Of a stretch of 45,954 nt of DNA, positions 34,307 through 43,369 are shown piece after piece. The notes beneath the pieces were generated by a model. That model saw only the letters and a list, made by a program, of their open reading frames with translations. It was not told the DNA's origin and searched no databases. Location of the stretch: the NCBI RefSeq assembly GCF_000311785.1, contig NZ_HE978538.1, positions 18,474 through 64,427 on the forward strand, read 5' to 3'. Within the stretch, counting starts at the first letter, position 1. Every line of letters starts with the position of its first letter. Origin of the DNA: Brevibacillus massiliensis. Its GTDB lineage: Bacteria > Bacillota > Bacilli > Brevibacillales > Brevibacillaceae. Made by a program: the position numbers and the translations under genes.

Positions 34307-36145
34307 ATGTGGCGGCTTCGTTTGTTTAAAACGGTCCAATGGAAGATTGTCGTTATTTACATGTTGTTGATTTTGATCGCGATGCAGTTTATCGGGGCTT
34401 ATTTCGCAAGGGAAGTAGAGAGTTACTACACCAATTCCTTCGAGGAAAACCTGAATGCCCAGGCGACGCTGTTGGCCGCCAATTCGGAGCGGTATCTGAG
34501 TTCACCGGCCAACAACAAGAAGGATTCTGCCCCTGATGTGGATACGAGAGACATCGACAACCTCGTGTACAATCTCGTAGCGGTGAATGACGCTAGAGTT
34601 CAGGTGGTAGACCAAACGGGTACCGTGGTGTCGACCACAGAGGATGATAAGGGAATCATCGGACAGCGTACGGCCCAGAAGGAAATCGCCATCGCCTTGA
34701 TGGGCACGCGAAATGAAGCGATCCGGATCGACCCGAGGACAGGCAACCGGGTAAAGGTGCTGGCTGTGCCGGTAAAGCGGGGTAACGTGGTTTACGGCGC
34801 GGTTTACATGGTGGCCTCGATGGAAAAGATGTACACGACTATCCGGAACATTACCAGCATTCTCGCTACGGGAACGGGGATCGCCCTGCTCTTGACGGTC
34901 GGACTCGGCGTCGTGCTGGCCCGCACGATCACGAAACCGGTCAAGGAGATGACACATCAGGCGAAGGCCGTGGCAGACGGGAATTTCAACCGCAATGTTC
35001 GGATTTACGGCGACGACGAGATCGGCCATCTTGGCATGGCCTTCAATTACATGACGGCCCGATTGCGGGAAGCGATCCAGCAGCAGGAAGAGGAGAGGGA
35101 AAAGCTGTCGCAGATCCTCTCCAACATGAGCGACGGCGTTATCGCGACGGATCGGGACGGACGAATTATCTTGATGAATCGTTCGGCGGAAGAGATGCTG
35201 CAAGCAAAAGAGACGGAAGTGCTGGCAAAGAGGATGACGCTGCACGATGTGCTGCGGCTGCCTTCAGAAGAAGAGATGCCGCTTTCTTCCGATTCGGGGC
35301 CGCTCATCCTGGAGATGCAGCTGGCCCCGCAGGAAATCTTGACGCTGCGGGTGACCTTTACGGCACTTCAGCAGGATAGCGGGAAAAAAGGCGGGATGTT
35401 TGCCGTTCTGCAGGACGTCACCGAACAGGCCCGTCTGGAACAACAGCGCCGCGAATTCGTCGCCAATGTTTCGCATGAGCTGCGGACACCGCTGACGACA
35501 ATCAAAAGCTACGTCGAGGCGCTGCTGGATGGCGCGAAGGACGAGCCGGAGCTGTCCAATCGCTTTTTAGGGGTGACGATGACCGAGACGGAGAGGATGA
35601 TTCGGCTGGTCAACGACCTGCTGCAGTTGTCGAGATTTGACTCGCAGGGAGTGATCCTTCACCCCAGAGCGATCGACTTTACGCAGTTAGTCAAATATGC
35701 GGCGGACCGCTTTTCCCTGCAGAGCGAGCAGCAGGGCATCCGCTTTGTGCCTGAAATCCAGGGAGAGCTGCCGCAGGTCTATGCCGATCCGGATGCGATT
35801 AATCAAGTGCTGGACAATCTGTTGTCCAACGCAATCAAATTCACCCCTGAAGGGGGAGCGGTTACGCTGCACGTCAGCTCCGACAAACAACTGCGCAGGG
35901 TCATCATCTCCATCACGGATACAGGCATCGGCATTCCGCGGCGAGATATCCGGCGCATCTTTGAACGGTTTTATCGGGTGGACAAAGCCCGCTCCCGCAG
36001 ACAGGGAGGGACGGGGCTGGGACTCTCCATCGCCAGGGAACTGGTTCAAGCGCATGGCGCGGAGATCGAAATCGCTAGTGAATGGAATGAAGGAACGACA
36101 GTCACTTTCTGGGTGCCCTTCGCTGAGGGGGGTGAGACTGCATGA
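34307..36145 (+). CDS. walK: Sensor histidine kinase WalK (YycG)
   Basis: The membrane kinase partner of WalR. The 612-aa protein has two membrane helices (about residues 12-32 and 180-205) flanking an extracellular sensor domain, then HAMP, PAS (from about 265), HisKA with the phospho-acceptor His390 in SHELRTPLT, and HATPase_c (VLDNLLSNAIKFTPEGG; GTGLGLSI). Its stop overlaps walH by 4 bp. All domains appear intact. Confidence 0.97.
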   Translation: MWRLRLFKTVQWKIVVIYMLLILIAMQFIGAYFAREVESYYTNSFEENLNAQATLLAANSERYLSSPANNKKDSAPDVDTRDIDNLVYNLVAVNDARVQVVDQTGTVVSTTEDDKGIIGQRTAQKEIAIALMGTRNEAIRIDPRTGNRVKVLAVPVKRGNVVYGAVYMVASMEKMYTTIRNITSILATGTGIALLLTVGLGVVLARTITKPVKEMTHQAKAVADGNFNRNVRIYGDDEIGHLGMAFNYMTARLREAIQQQEEEREKLSQILSNMSDGVIATDRDGRIILMNRSAEEMLQAKETEVLAKRMTLHDVLRLPSEEEMPLSSDSGPLILEMQLAPQEILTLRVTFTALQQDSGKKGGMFAVLQDVTEQARLEQQRREFVANVSHELRTPLTTIKSYVEALLDGAKDEPELSNRFLGVTMTETERMIRLVNDLLQLSRFDSQGVILHPRAIDFTQLVKYAADRFSLQSEQQGIRFVPEIQGELPQVYADPDAINQVLDNLLSNAIKFTPEGGAVTLHVSSDKQLRRVIISITDTGIGIPRRDIRRIFERFYRVDKARSRRQGGTGLGLSIARELVQAHGAEIEIASEWNEGTTVTFWVPFAEGGETA

Positions 36146-37521
36146 GACAGGTGACCGAATCTGGCAAGACGGTAATCCTGTGCATCCTGGTAGCTGTCAG
36201 CTTCCTGTTGACTTTTCAATTGTGGAACAAACAACCGCAATTTGAATTTATCGCGCCTACCACCTACCTGGAGTCAGGGCTGATCGGCGAGTCGAAGGAC
36301 ATGGAGGATCTGGTGACTCCGAGCGCAGTGGTGTTTCACTACGGAGAAAACCGGCATACCAAGGCAGGACCGACTGATGCGCCGTATGCATCGATCCAAT
36401 CACAGCTTGGCAAATGGTACTTCTATGACTTTCTCACCTACCCCTTGACCAAGCAGAAGTGGGAAAGCTTGGCGCAGGTGAAGCCCGGCCTGGAAATTGA
36501 TTTTCGTTCCGGGATACCGGTCTCGATCATCTCGCAAATGTTCGCCTTTCGCGGAGAAATGTCCAACCGGATGAAAGGCATCGACCGGATCTGGCTGTAT
36601 TACGAAGAGAGCGAGGATATGGTTTACGCCTTGTTCATCTCAAAAGACGACAAACAGGTGGTTCGTGCCCGCACAGTCGTGAGCCCCAAGGATTTGACGG
36701 AATCCTACCTGCCGATGGGCCGTTTCATGCCGGAGCAAATCCTGAAGTACATGCCGGAGGAACCGGCCAGGAACACGGTATTCTGGCAGATTTACTACGT
36801 TCCGAAAGAGCAGCAGAAAATCCGTCAGTTCCGCTTCCACTACTCGCTGCTCAATGAAAAGGCGATCATCGACGCGTTCTTCCTGGACCCGTCGCTAATC
36901 CGCAAGATCGTCGAGCGGGACAATACCGTGATATACACCGATGGAAGCAGGTCGCTGCAGCTTCGCAAAGAGCAGCAGTTGATGACGTTTACCGACCCTG
37001 CCCTGCCGCAAAAAACAGAAGGGCTGTCGGATGAGGACAAATTGCTGGGAGCGATCTCGTTCATCAATCAGCACCTCGGCTGGACGGGAACCTATTACTT
37101 TGACCGGCTGGAACAGCGATTGGGAGAGGGAGACGTGATCTCTTTCAGACGGTACGTCGGGTCGTATCCGCTCGTTAGCAATGACGGCAGGGAAACGATC
37201 TCAGTCACGACAGAAGAAGGGCAAATCGTCACGATGAAACGCTCGCTCATCGATTTGGAAAACTACGTTGACTACAAGGAGTCGACGATCATCTCGGGGC
37301 CAACCTTGTACGAGCGTTTGCGGGCGCAGAAGGTGGATACCGATCAGATTCAAAATGTATATTTGGGATATCAAAGCCGGGTATTTCCAGAGTACGTGGA
37401 ATTGACTCCGGTCTGGGCGGTAGAAATGCAGGATGGGACGACCTTGATTCAAGACGCTCGTGCGAAAAACCCGGAAGAGGAGGAGAGCCAGTGGACTGGA
37501 GCCGAGCCAAAAGCATCCTGA
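36142..37521 (+). CDS. walH: WalK regulatory protein WalH (YycH)
   Basis: WalH and WalI bind WalK in the membrane and in B. subtilis restrain its activity. The 459-aa protein has one N-terminal membrane helix (ILCILVAVSFLLTFQLW) and a long extracytoplasmic part. Sequence conservation in this family is low, so the name leans on topology and on its position after walK. It overlaps walK by 4 bp and walI by 31 bp. Confidence 0.9.
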   Translation: MRQVTESGKTVILCILVAVSFLLTFQLWNKQPQFEFIAPTTYLESGLIGESKDMEDLVTPSAVVFHYGENRHTKAGPTDAPYASIQSQLGKWYFYDFLTYPLTKQKWESLAQVKPGLEIDFRSGIPVSIISQMFAFRGEMSNRMKGIDRIWLYYEESEDMVYALFISKDDKQVVRARTVVSPKDLTESYLPMGRFMPEQILKYMPEEPARNTVFWQIYYVPKEQQKIRQFRFHYSLLNEKAIIDAFFLDPSLIRKIVERDNTVIYTDGSRSLQLRKEQQLMTFTDPALPQKTEGLSDEDKLLGAISFINQHLGWTGTYYFDRLEQRLGEGDVISFRRYVGSYPLVSNDGRETISVTTEEGQIVTMKRSLIDLENYVDYKESTIISGPTLYERLRAQKVDTDQIQNVYLGYQSRVFPEYVELTPVWAVEMQDGTTLIQDARAKNPEEEESQWTGAEPKAS

Positions 37522-38255
37522 TCTGCGCCTTTCTCTTCCTCGATCTTTTTTTGGGGTATCAGGTCTACGTGTCGCGGACGGAGCAGTGGGTAGACTCGGA
37601 TACAGTCAAAAACGGGGTGGAGAGCACCGCTTTTCTGGCGCAGCATCATATCTCGCTGAAAGTGGACATCCCCCAGGAGACGCCAGAGATGAACTACGTA
37701 AACGTGGAGTATTTGGACGCGGATCCGATCACGGCTCACTTGGCCCAACCCATCCAGCTTAATCTGTCCAAGAACCCCGACGATTTTTTAAGGCAGATGA
37801 GCCAAAAAGTCGTTCACGCCGAACAGTACCGGCTTGATCACTATTTGCTCGGGAAGGGGGAGATTATGTTTTGGCAGTCGCATGACGGTGTGCCCATCTA
37901 CATTGCCCCATTGGAAGTGAAAGTGGAAAAAGGCATGGCGACAGGATACAAGCAGACGTATCTTCACGTCCACAATCAGGGAGACAACCGGCAGGTGATC
38001 TCCGCCTATACGGCACTTCGCTCGCTGGTCGAAAAAGAGATTATCACAGCGAACGAACAGGTGGAGGATGTCACGCTGGGGTACTACGGCCACGAGTACG
38101 ATGCCGTCGTGCAGGTTTTGGCACCCGTATGGAGAATCATCCACAACGGGAAAATCCATTATGTGAATGCCTTCACGGGGGCCGTGGAAAGACCGCTGGA
38201 AGCGCAGACAGGTACAAGAAACAGCGAGGATGCAGGAAGAAGGGAACAGGGTTGA
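37491..38255 (+). CDS. walI: WalK regulatory protein WalI (YycI)
   Basis: Partner of WalH in WalK control. The 254-aa protein starts DWSRAKSILICAFLFLDLFLG, the N-terminal membrane anchor characteristic of YycI, followed by an extracytoplasmic domain. GTG 37491 lies inside the end of walH behind AGGAGGAG. Its TGA stop overlaps the TTG start of walJ. Confidence 0.93.
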   Translation: MDWSRAKSILICAFLFLDLFLGYQVYVSRTEQWVDSDTVKNGVESTAFLAQHHISLKVDIPQETPEMNYVNVEYLDADPITAHLAQPIQLNLSKNPDDFLRQMSQKVVHAEQYRLDHYLLGKGEIMFWQSHDGVPIYIAPLEVKVEKGMATGYKQTYLHVHNQGDNRQVISAYTALRSLVEKEIITANEQVEDVTLGYYGHEYDAVVQVLAPVWRIIHNGKIHYVNAFTGAVERPLEAQTGTRNSEDAGRREQG

Positions 38256-39040
38256 GATTTAGCGTGTTGGCAAGCGGCAGTACAGGAAACGCCATCTATG
38301 TCGAAACAGACCGAACCTCACTGTTGATCGACGTGGGGATCACAGGCAAACAAGCCGATGCGGCCCTGCAGGAGATCGGAGTAAATCCGGCGGAGCTAAA
38401 GGCTATTTTGGTGAGCCATGAACACGTCGACCACATAAAAGGCGTGGGTGTCTTGGCCAGGCGGTACAACATACCGATCTACACCAACCAGAAGACCTGG
38501 GGAGAGCTGGAGGGGCAAATCGGCACGATTACAGAGGATCAGCGCCGTTTTTTTGAGATTGGGGAAACGAAAGAGTTTGAAGACCTGGCTGTCGAATCAT
38601 TCGGGATCTCGCATGACGCTGCCGAACCGATGGGCTTCTGCTTTTATCACGGAAAGAAAAAGTTGAGTCTGGCCACAGACCTGGGCTATGTCAGCGAGCG
38701 GATCAAGCAGACGATTCGCGGGGCGGACGCGTACATCTTTGAGGCCAATCACGATGTCGAGATGCTGCGGATGTCGCATTATCCGTGGAACATCAAGCGG
38801 CGCATATTAAGCGATGTCGGCCATCTGTCCAATGAAACCGCCGGAGAGGCGCTGACCGACATTCTGCAGGGACGGGCGGAGCGGGTCTACCTGGCACATC
38901 TGAGCAAGGAGAACAACATGGCAGAGTTGGCCCGTCTGACCGTGAAAAATATTCTCGAAGAAAAAGGGTTAAAGGTTGGCGATGACACCCATCTGCGTGA
39001 GACGTATCCGCATCGTCCCACCAGACTGGAAGAGGTATGA
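38252..39040 (+). CDS. walJ: Metallo-beta-lactamase-fold hydrolase WalJ (YycJ)
   Basis: A predicted phosphodiesterase/5'-exonuclease of the MBL fold, linked in other Firmicutes to coordinating division, cell wall and replication. The 262-aa protein begins RFSVLASGSTGNAIYVE, then has the metal motif SHEHVDHIKGV and further ligands in DLGYVS and EANHD. The TTG start at 38252 is inferred: GAAGAAGGGAACAGGG upstream and the family N-terminus agree, while the frame open back to 38129 lies within walI. Confidence 0.92.
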   Translation: MRFSVLASGSTGNAIYVETDRTSLLIDVGITGKQADAALQEIGVNPAELKAILVSHEHVDHIKGVGVLARRYNIPIYTNQKTWGELEGQIGTITEDQRRFFEIGETKEFEDLAVESFGISHDAAEPMGFCFYHGKKKLSLATDLGYVSERIKQTIRGADAYIFEANHDVEMLRMSHYPWNIKRRILSDVGHLSNETAGEALTDILQGRAERVYLAHLSKENNMAELARLTVKNILEEKGLKVGDDTHLRETYPHRPTRLEEV

Positions 39041-39166
39041 TTCCACAACCTTTCCATATTTCTCACGCCACTTTCCCGTAACGGATTCGTATACTGAGAG
39101 TGAAGGATGGTATAACTTCTATGAAAGGCTGCTAAGCTTACTAGTAGAAGAAAGGAGAGATAGGAA

Positions 39167-40402
39167 ATGGGGTATTACGACGATTTCTACGAACCGGAGC
39201 GCAAAAAACGGCGTGACCAGGGCGTTGGCCGCTTTATCGTTACCTCTGTTACATCTGCAGTAATCGGCGGACTTGTCGTTTTATTAATGATGCCAGCACT
39301 TACTAAATCAGGGTATGTATCGTTGAATCAACCGAATACCGCTCTGGCGATGGACAAGAGCGTAGGGGCGACGCCTGTATCGGTGTCACAGCCTGTGTCG
39401 CTGGATGTGAATACCGGCATCGTCCAGGCGGTGCAAAAGGTGGAAAATGCCGTAGTCGGGGTTATTAACATCCAAAAAGTCACCAATCCCTGGACGCGGC
39501 AGAGCGGTACGGTCGAAAGCGGCGAGGGTTCCGGCGTCATCTTTGAAAAAAAGGGCGGAAAAGCTCATATCATCACCAACTATCACGTCATTGACGGGGC
39601 GCAAAAGGTGGAGGTGTCCCTGCCCAAAGGGGATCGCGTCGAGGCGACCATTCTCGGGGCTGATGCCTTGACCGACCTGGCTGTCCTGGAAATTGACGGT
39701 TCGAAGGTAACCACCGTGGCAGAGCTGGGGAATTCCGACACGCTAAAAGTGGGTGAACCGGCGATCGCAATCGGGAACCCGCTCGGCCTGCAATTCTCGC
39801 AGACGGTGACGGCCGGCATTATCAGTTCCCTTAACCGCTCGATGCCGATCGACGTGGACAACGACGGGCAGACCGACTGGGACATGGATGTCCTGCAAAC
39901 AGATGCGGCGATCAACCCCGGCAACAGCGGCGGCGCTCTGTGCAACATCTACGGACAGGTAATCGGGATCAACAGCATGAAGATCGCCAAGGAAGGCGTA
40001 GAGGGACTCGGCTTCGCCATCCCGATCAACGACGTGAAGAATATCGTGTCGCAATTGATGCAGGATGGCAAATTGAAGCGGGCCTATATCGGCATTCAAA
40101 ATCCGCTTGATCTGACCAATGTGCCGCGCTCTGCGTGGAAAGAAGATCTGAACCTGCCGCAAGATGTAAAAGCAGGTGTCGTCATCAGAGGCGTCCCCGA
40201 TTTCTCGCCGGCAGCAAAAGCAGGTTTAAAACAATACGATGTCATCGTCAAGCTTGATGACAAAGAGATCAACTCGACAGCCGATTTGCGCAAGTACCTG
40301 ACCATCAACAAAAAGCCGGGGGACACGGTGAAAGTAACGTTCTACCGGAACGGTTTAGAGAAGACAGTCCAACTTACGCTAGGCAATTCGCCTACCAACT
40401 AA
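39167..40402 (+). CDS. htrC: HtrA-family serine protease (YyxA/HtrC-type)
   Basis: A membrane-anchored DegP-like protease for misfolded envelope proteins. The 411-aa protein has one membrane helix (about residues 25-45), the trypsin-like domain with triad His140 (NYHVID), Asp170 (TDLAVL) and Ser254 (GNSGGAL), and a C-terminal PDZ domain (about 300-405; GVPDFSPAAKAGLKQYD). It closes the wal region as in B. subtilis, though a 126-bp gap suggests its own promoter. AGGAGAGATAGG precedes the ATG. Confidence 0.95.
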   Translation: MGYYDDFYEPERKKRRDQGVGRFIVTSVTSAVIGGLVVLLMMPALTKSGYVSLNQPNTALAMDKSVGATPVSVSQPVSLDVNTGIVQAVQKVENAVVGVINIQKVTNPWTRQSGTVESGEGSGVIFEKKGGKAHIITNYHVIDGAQKVEVSLPKGDRVEATILGADALTDLAVLEIDGSKVTTVAELGNSDTLKVGEPAIAIGNPLGLQFSQTVTAGIISSLNRSMPIDVDNDGQTDWDMDVLQTDAAINPGNSGGALCNIYGQVIGINSMKIAKEGVEGLGFAIPINDVKNIVSQLMQDGKLKRAYIGIQNPLDLTNVPRSAWKEDLNLPQDVKAGVVIRGVPDFSPAAKAGLKQYDVIVKLDDKEINSTADLRKYLTINKKPGDTVKVTFYRNGLEKTVQLTLGNSPTN

Positions 40403-40417
40403 ATCAGCAGGTAAGCA

Positions 40418-40450
40418 GAGGGGTGCCAAATGCGGCGCCCCTCGTTTGCT
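40418..40450 (+). terminator. Terminator after htrC
   Basis: GAGGGGTGCC and GGCGCCCCTC form a 10-bp stem with one G-T pair around a 6-nt loop, followed by GTTTGCTTAT, 15 bp after the stop codon. Confidence 0.8.
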
Positions 40451-40479
40451 TATGTATAGTGGGATGAAGTCTTTCTGGT

Positions 40480-41007
40480 CTATAACATGCCCGCTTGCTG
40501 TGCCAGCAAGAAGACAAATGCCGCTGAGGACAAGAGGAAAACGGCCACCCAAAAAATCAGGTACTTGTCCCAGATCGTCTTCTTGTGAAATACAATCTGA
40601 ATTCGCTGAAGCTCGACATGTGTCTCCGGAAATCCTGTCAGGTGTTTTTTGTAACCAAGCACCAGGGCAAATTTCAGCAGTTCAAAGAACTCGATCAGTT
40701 CCAACGAAACGGTTGCTGATTTTCCGTTTTTAGGGATTTGTTGAAGGGTAATTTTGCTGTTGGAAAAGGTTACATAGATCGTAGAGGGATGAATGTCGTC
40801 CTCGGTAATTTTGAATTTGTCATTCGGCGGGATTTGCCCGCGGCGAAAGCCGATATAAGCGGCGTGCAGTCTGAGGAATATGCCGGGAAACAGTAAAATC
40901 TCCGCTTTGTTTCTGGTGACGACGATCGAGCCCAGTCCCAGCATGGCGTTCTTGTCCGGCTTGACATATAGAAATATGGATCCTTTTGAACTTTTGTATT
41001 GAACCAA
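40480..41007 (-). CDS. Hypothetical protein with C-terminal membrane anchor
   Basis: The 175-aa product starts VQYKSSKGSIFLYVKPD after a TTG codon behind AGAGGGA, is mostly beta-rich and hydrophilic, and ends in a membrane helix (IFWVAVFLLSSAAFVFLLA). The reading frame is open a further 77 codons upstream, but that part has low-complexity shadow sequence and no ribosome binding site. I do not recognise a family. The tail-anchored topology suggests a membrane-surface protein facing the cytoplasm. Confidence 0.6.
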   Translation of the reverse strand: MVQYKSSKGSIFLYVKPDKNAMLGLGSIVVTRNKAEILLFPGIFLRLHAAYIGFRRGQIPPNDKFKITEDDIHPSTIYVTFSNSKITLQQIPKNGKSATVSLELIEFFELLKFALVLGYKKHLTGFPETHVELQRIQIVFHKKTIWDKYLIFWVAVFLLSSAAFVFLLAQQAGML

Positions 41008-41173
41008 GGTGCAATCCCTCTTTCTACTGTGGATGGTTGGGCAGCGGGTAGGATTGATTACCTTTTCCCGCTGGATAGCGGTATTAAAACGTGAAACGTG
41101 AAAGATCCGCACCTTCTTTTTGTGGACGGGATTGGATAAAATAAGGGAAGCGCAGCAGCAAGGAAGGGACGGA

Positions 41174-41449
41174 ATGTACATGACCAAAAACATGAAAGAT
41201 GCAAATGATGACGCACAAGTGCGAACGATACATATCAAAGGCGAGAAGACCGAGATATACGCCGATTTCCCGGTTCGAGTGAGCTGCCTGGAGCACCTGG
41301 AGCGGGAGATTGACGACTACGTGAACCAATATGAGACGGCACCTGATGTATTTAGACGCGGAGATGTAGATGATCCTGCTGCTGCGGATACATGCATGGT
41401 CTGCGGGGCCGGGGGACAAGCGGTGCTTTTGCGCGTGAAAGGAATGTAG
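41174..41449 (+). CDS. CxxH/CxxC small zinc-binding-type protein (YyzF-like)
   Basis: The 91-aa protein has CLEH near residue 37 and TCMVCG near residue 77, the CxxH...CxxC pattern of the B. subtilis YyzF family, with the intervening REIDDYVNQYETAPD block. Zinc binding is likely; the role is unknown. ATG 41174 follows AAGGAAGGGA. It lies 3 bp upstream of rlmH, the same arrangement as in other Bacillales, so the two are co-transcribed. Confidence 0.8.
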   Translation: MYMTKNMKDANDDAQVRTIHIKGEKTEIYADFPVRVSCLEHLEREIDDYVNQYETAPDVFRRGDVDDPAAADTCMVCGAGGQAVLLRVKGM

Positions 41450-41452
41450 CAG

Positions 41453-41938
41453 GTGCAAATTACAATCGTAGCTGTCGGCAAGTTGAAGGAAAAGTATCTG
41501 AAGGATGGCATCCAGGAGTACAGCAAGCGCCTGTCTGCCTACTGCAAGCTGCAGTTTATCGAGGTAAGTGACGAGAAGGCTCCGGAAGAGTTGAGTCCCA
41601 CCGAGATGGAGCAGGTAAAGCGAAAAGAGGGCGAGCGGATCCTCGCTCAGCTCAAGCCGGATCTGTATGTGATTGCTCTGGCCATCGACGGGGAGATGTG
41701 GTCGTCGGAAAAGCTGGCTGCTGAGATGGGCCGGTTGGCTTTGCATGGGAAAAGCCAGCTGGCTTTTGTCATCGGGGGTTCGCTGGGGCTGTCGGCGGAA
41801 GTGTTGAAGCGGGCGGATGTGAGGCTGTCGTTTTCGAAGATGACGTTTCCGCATCAGTTGATGAGGTTGGTGTTGGTGGAGCAGGTGTATCGGGGGTTTC
41901 GGATTGGGAGGGGGGATGCTTACCACACCAAACCCTAA
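41453..41938 (+). CDS. rlmH: 23S rRNA (pseudouridine1915-N3)-methyltransferase RlmH
   Basis: A SPOUT methyltransferase that methylates pseudouridine 1915 in helix 69. The 161-aa protein starts [18 protein letters not shown] and has the trefoil-knot SAM site [10 protein letters not shown] and the conserved [16 protein letters not shown]. The family normally ends YHK at about 159 aa; here the end is AYHTKP, so the last codons are altered. In staphylococci this 3' end is the SCC attachment site (orfX). The following DNA is AT-rich and foreign-looking. The GTG start is 3 bp after the upstream stop. Confidence 0.95.
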   Translation: MQITIVAVGKLKEKYLKDGIQEYSKRLSAYCKLQFIEVSDEKAPEELSPTEMEQVKRKEGERILAQLKPDLYVIALAIDGEMWSSEKLAAEMGRLALHGKSQLAFVIGGSLGLSAEVLKRADVRLSFSKMTFPHQLMRLVLVEQVYRGFRIGRGDAYHTKP

Positions 41939-42033
41939 ACCGTATAGTTTCAATTTCAGAGATACGATTGAATTTATTTTATTTATGTTCAAAGGTGAAA
42001 TCATTCAAGTAAAGCGGGTAGTTTAAACAATGA

Positions 42034-42055
42034 AGGTGACCAGTTATGGTCACCT
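42034..42055. terminator. Bidirectional hairpin between the two rlmH-type genes
   Basis: AGGTGACC (42034-42041), a 6-nt loop and GGTCACCT (42048-42055) form a perfect 8-bp stem abutting the stop codon of the reverse-strand gene. AT-rich flanks allow weak termination both ways. Confidence 0.55.
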
Positions 42056-42056
42056 A

Positions 42057-42458
42057 TTATTTATGGTATGGTTCATTATTGAGTATGCGGTATGCTCGGT
42101 AAATTTGTTCAAAAATTATAGTCGTTTTTAATCCTAAGTCCATCTCCATTGGGCTAATGGATAATACCTCGTCATGGGGTATGGAATCAGCACCTATTAG
42201 AAGAGATACGTCTGATTTCCCTGTTACACCCAAAAGGTTTATTTTATCTGCGAGTTCTTCGGAACTAATTGTATTACCTTTTGAGGAGATAACTATCTTA
42301 TATGTCTTATCAGATAACTTCTTTGAAAGTGATTCTAGGTTTTTAAAATGGTGTAGTTGTATTTTGCAGCTTCTACTTAAACGCTTCTCATATTCTTTGA
42401 TACCTTCTAGATAAAATTTTTCTATTTTGTCACCAATAACGTAAATTTTAAAGTTCAT
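42057..42458 (-). CDS. Divergent RlmH-like SPOUT methyltransferase (second copy)
   Basis: The 133-aa protein is clearly a homologue of RlmH but only distantly similar to the native copy. It starts NFKIYVIGDKIEKFYLEGIKEY, keeps SSEELADKINLLG, GKSDV and EQIYRAYRI, and ends in the canonical PYHK. The SAM-knot glycines GGSLG are replaced by GADSI, and about 26 residues of the central region are missing, so methyltransferase activity is uncertain. It lies tail-to-tail with rlmH, 118 bp away, in AT-rich DNA. It may be an accessory RlmH carried by a mobile island. Confidence 0.85.
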   Translation of the reverse strand: MNFKIYVIGDKIEKFYLEGIKEYEKRLSRSCKIQLHHFKNLESLSKKLSDKTYKIVISSKGNTISSEELADKINLLGVTGKSDVSLLIGADSIPHDEVLSISPMEMDLGLKTTIIFEQIYRAYRILNNEPYHK

Positions 42459-42723
42459 GATTACAAACCTCAGCTAAGTGTTATTTTTTGTACAGCTTAT
42501 ATTAGAGTACGTTCTTCAAAGTTATATTACAAGGTGTGTTAGGGTGATCATTGATTAGGGTAAACCAGATGAAAGATTATATTCGGACACTTTTTCTCTT
42601 TATTATCTACATTTCCTTAACGAAAAATATATAGGTGTAGAAATTTTGAAATATTTAAGACCTGTTTTCTCACCTAGTTTATAGGTACATGATGAGAAAA
42701 ATTTAATAGGCAGGTGTCATCTA

Positions 42724-43176
42724 ATGATGAATCCAGACTTACAAGACAGGCTGTTTGAACGGTTCCCTTGGGCGGAAGCAAAAGATCCGAATTCAGGCGA
42801 AGGTTTAGGTTACTTAGCTCCGTGTTGGTGTGGAGATGGTTGGTTTCAATTGATCTGGAATATGTTTGAAGAGATCGAGAATGTTTACAAAGCCAAGGAC
42901 ATACCTGTTAACGTAGTGATTTGGGAAATCAAAGAGAAGTATGCGTCCATGCAAACTGTTATTTGTAGGGGTATTCCAGAAATACATGCTATTACGGAAA
43001 AGTATGAAAGGCTATCTGAAGAGGTTTGTGAATCGTGCGGCGATTCAGGAAGCATTCGAGATATGTTTGGATGGCTCACTGTGTATTGTGACTCGTGCTT
43101 CAAGACCGAAAGTGAGAGAAAACCTACTTTCAGGTATTTTGATGCAAATGGTAATTTGCTTCGAGATGATGGTTAG
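42724..43176 (+). CDS. CGDGW-type zinc-ribbon protein, copy 1
   Basis: The 150-aa protein has an N-terminal RFPWAEAKDPNSG, then CWCGDGWFQLIWNMFEEIE, an alpha-beta core (NVVIWEIKEKYASM), and a zinc ribbon VCESCGDSGSIR...YCDSCF. Proteins with this CGDGW...KEKFGGL...CxxCG...CDxC layout are widespread in phages and genomic islands; I know no established function. It is paralogous to the gene at 43370. ATG 42724 has a weak GGCAGGTG box. The reading frame continues in phase after its TAG stop (see next entry). Confidence 0.75.
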   Translation: MMNPDLQDRLFERFPWAEAKDPNSGEGLGYLAPCWCGDGWFQLIWNMFEEIENVYKAKDIPVNVVIWEIKEKYASMQTVICRGIPEIHAITEKYERLSEEVCESCGDSGSIRDMFGWLTVYCDSCFKTESERKPTFRYFDANGNLLRDDG

Positions 43177-43296
43177 TTTTATCCAACGGCTTTAACATTT
43201 AACTATTTCGATAACCAGGGTAATTTAAGTGTCGGTAATGGTCAGATCGTAGTTCGGGGACCTTTATTTAAAGGAATAATCAAGGACAGTAAATGA
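43177..43296 (+). pseudogene. In-frame remnant after the copy 1 stop codon
   Basis: Directly after the TAG (43174-43176), in the same frame, 39 codons stay open to TGA at 43296. They read ...TFNYFDNQGNLSVGNG..., which repeats the C-terminus of copy 1 (TFRYFDANGNLLRDDG). This is either a tandem repeat cut off by a nonsense mutation, or the tail of a deleted third paralogue. There is no separate start codon with a ribosome binding site. Confidence 0.5.
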
Positions 43297-43369
43297 TAAA
43301 ATATCTTTGATCTTTTTGCTCTTCCAAGTTATATTCTCAACGAATTAACGAGTAAGGGAGGAAGAGCAA

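Noticed and set aside
42057-42080. 3' end of the RlmH-like gene as a direct-repeat attachment site with rlmH
   Set aside because: The two gene ends are in opposite orientation, so they cannot be the direct repeats expected at the two ends of an integrated element.
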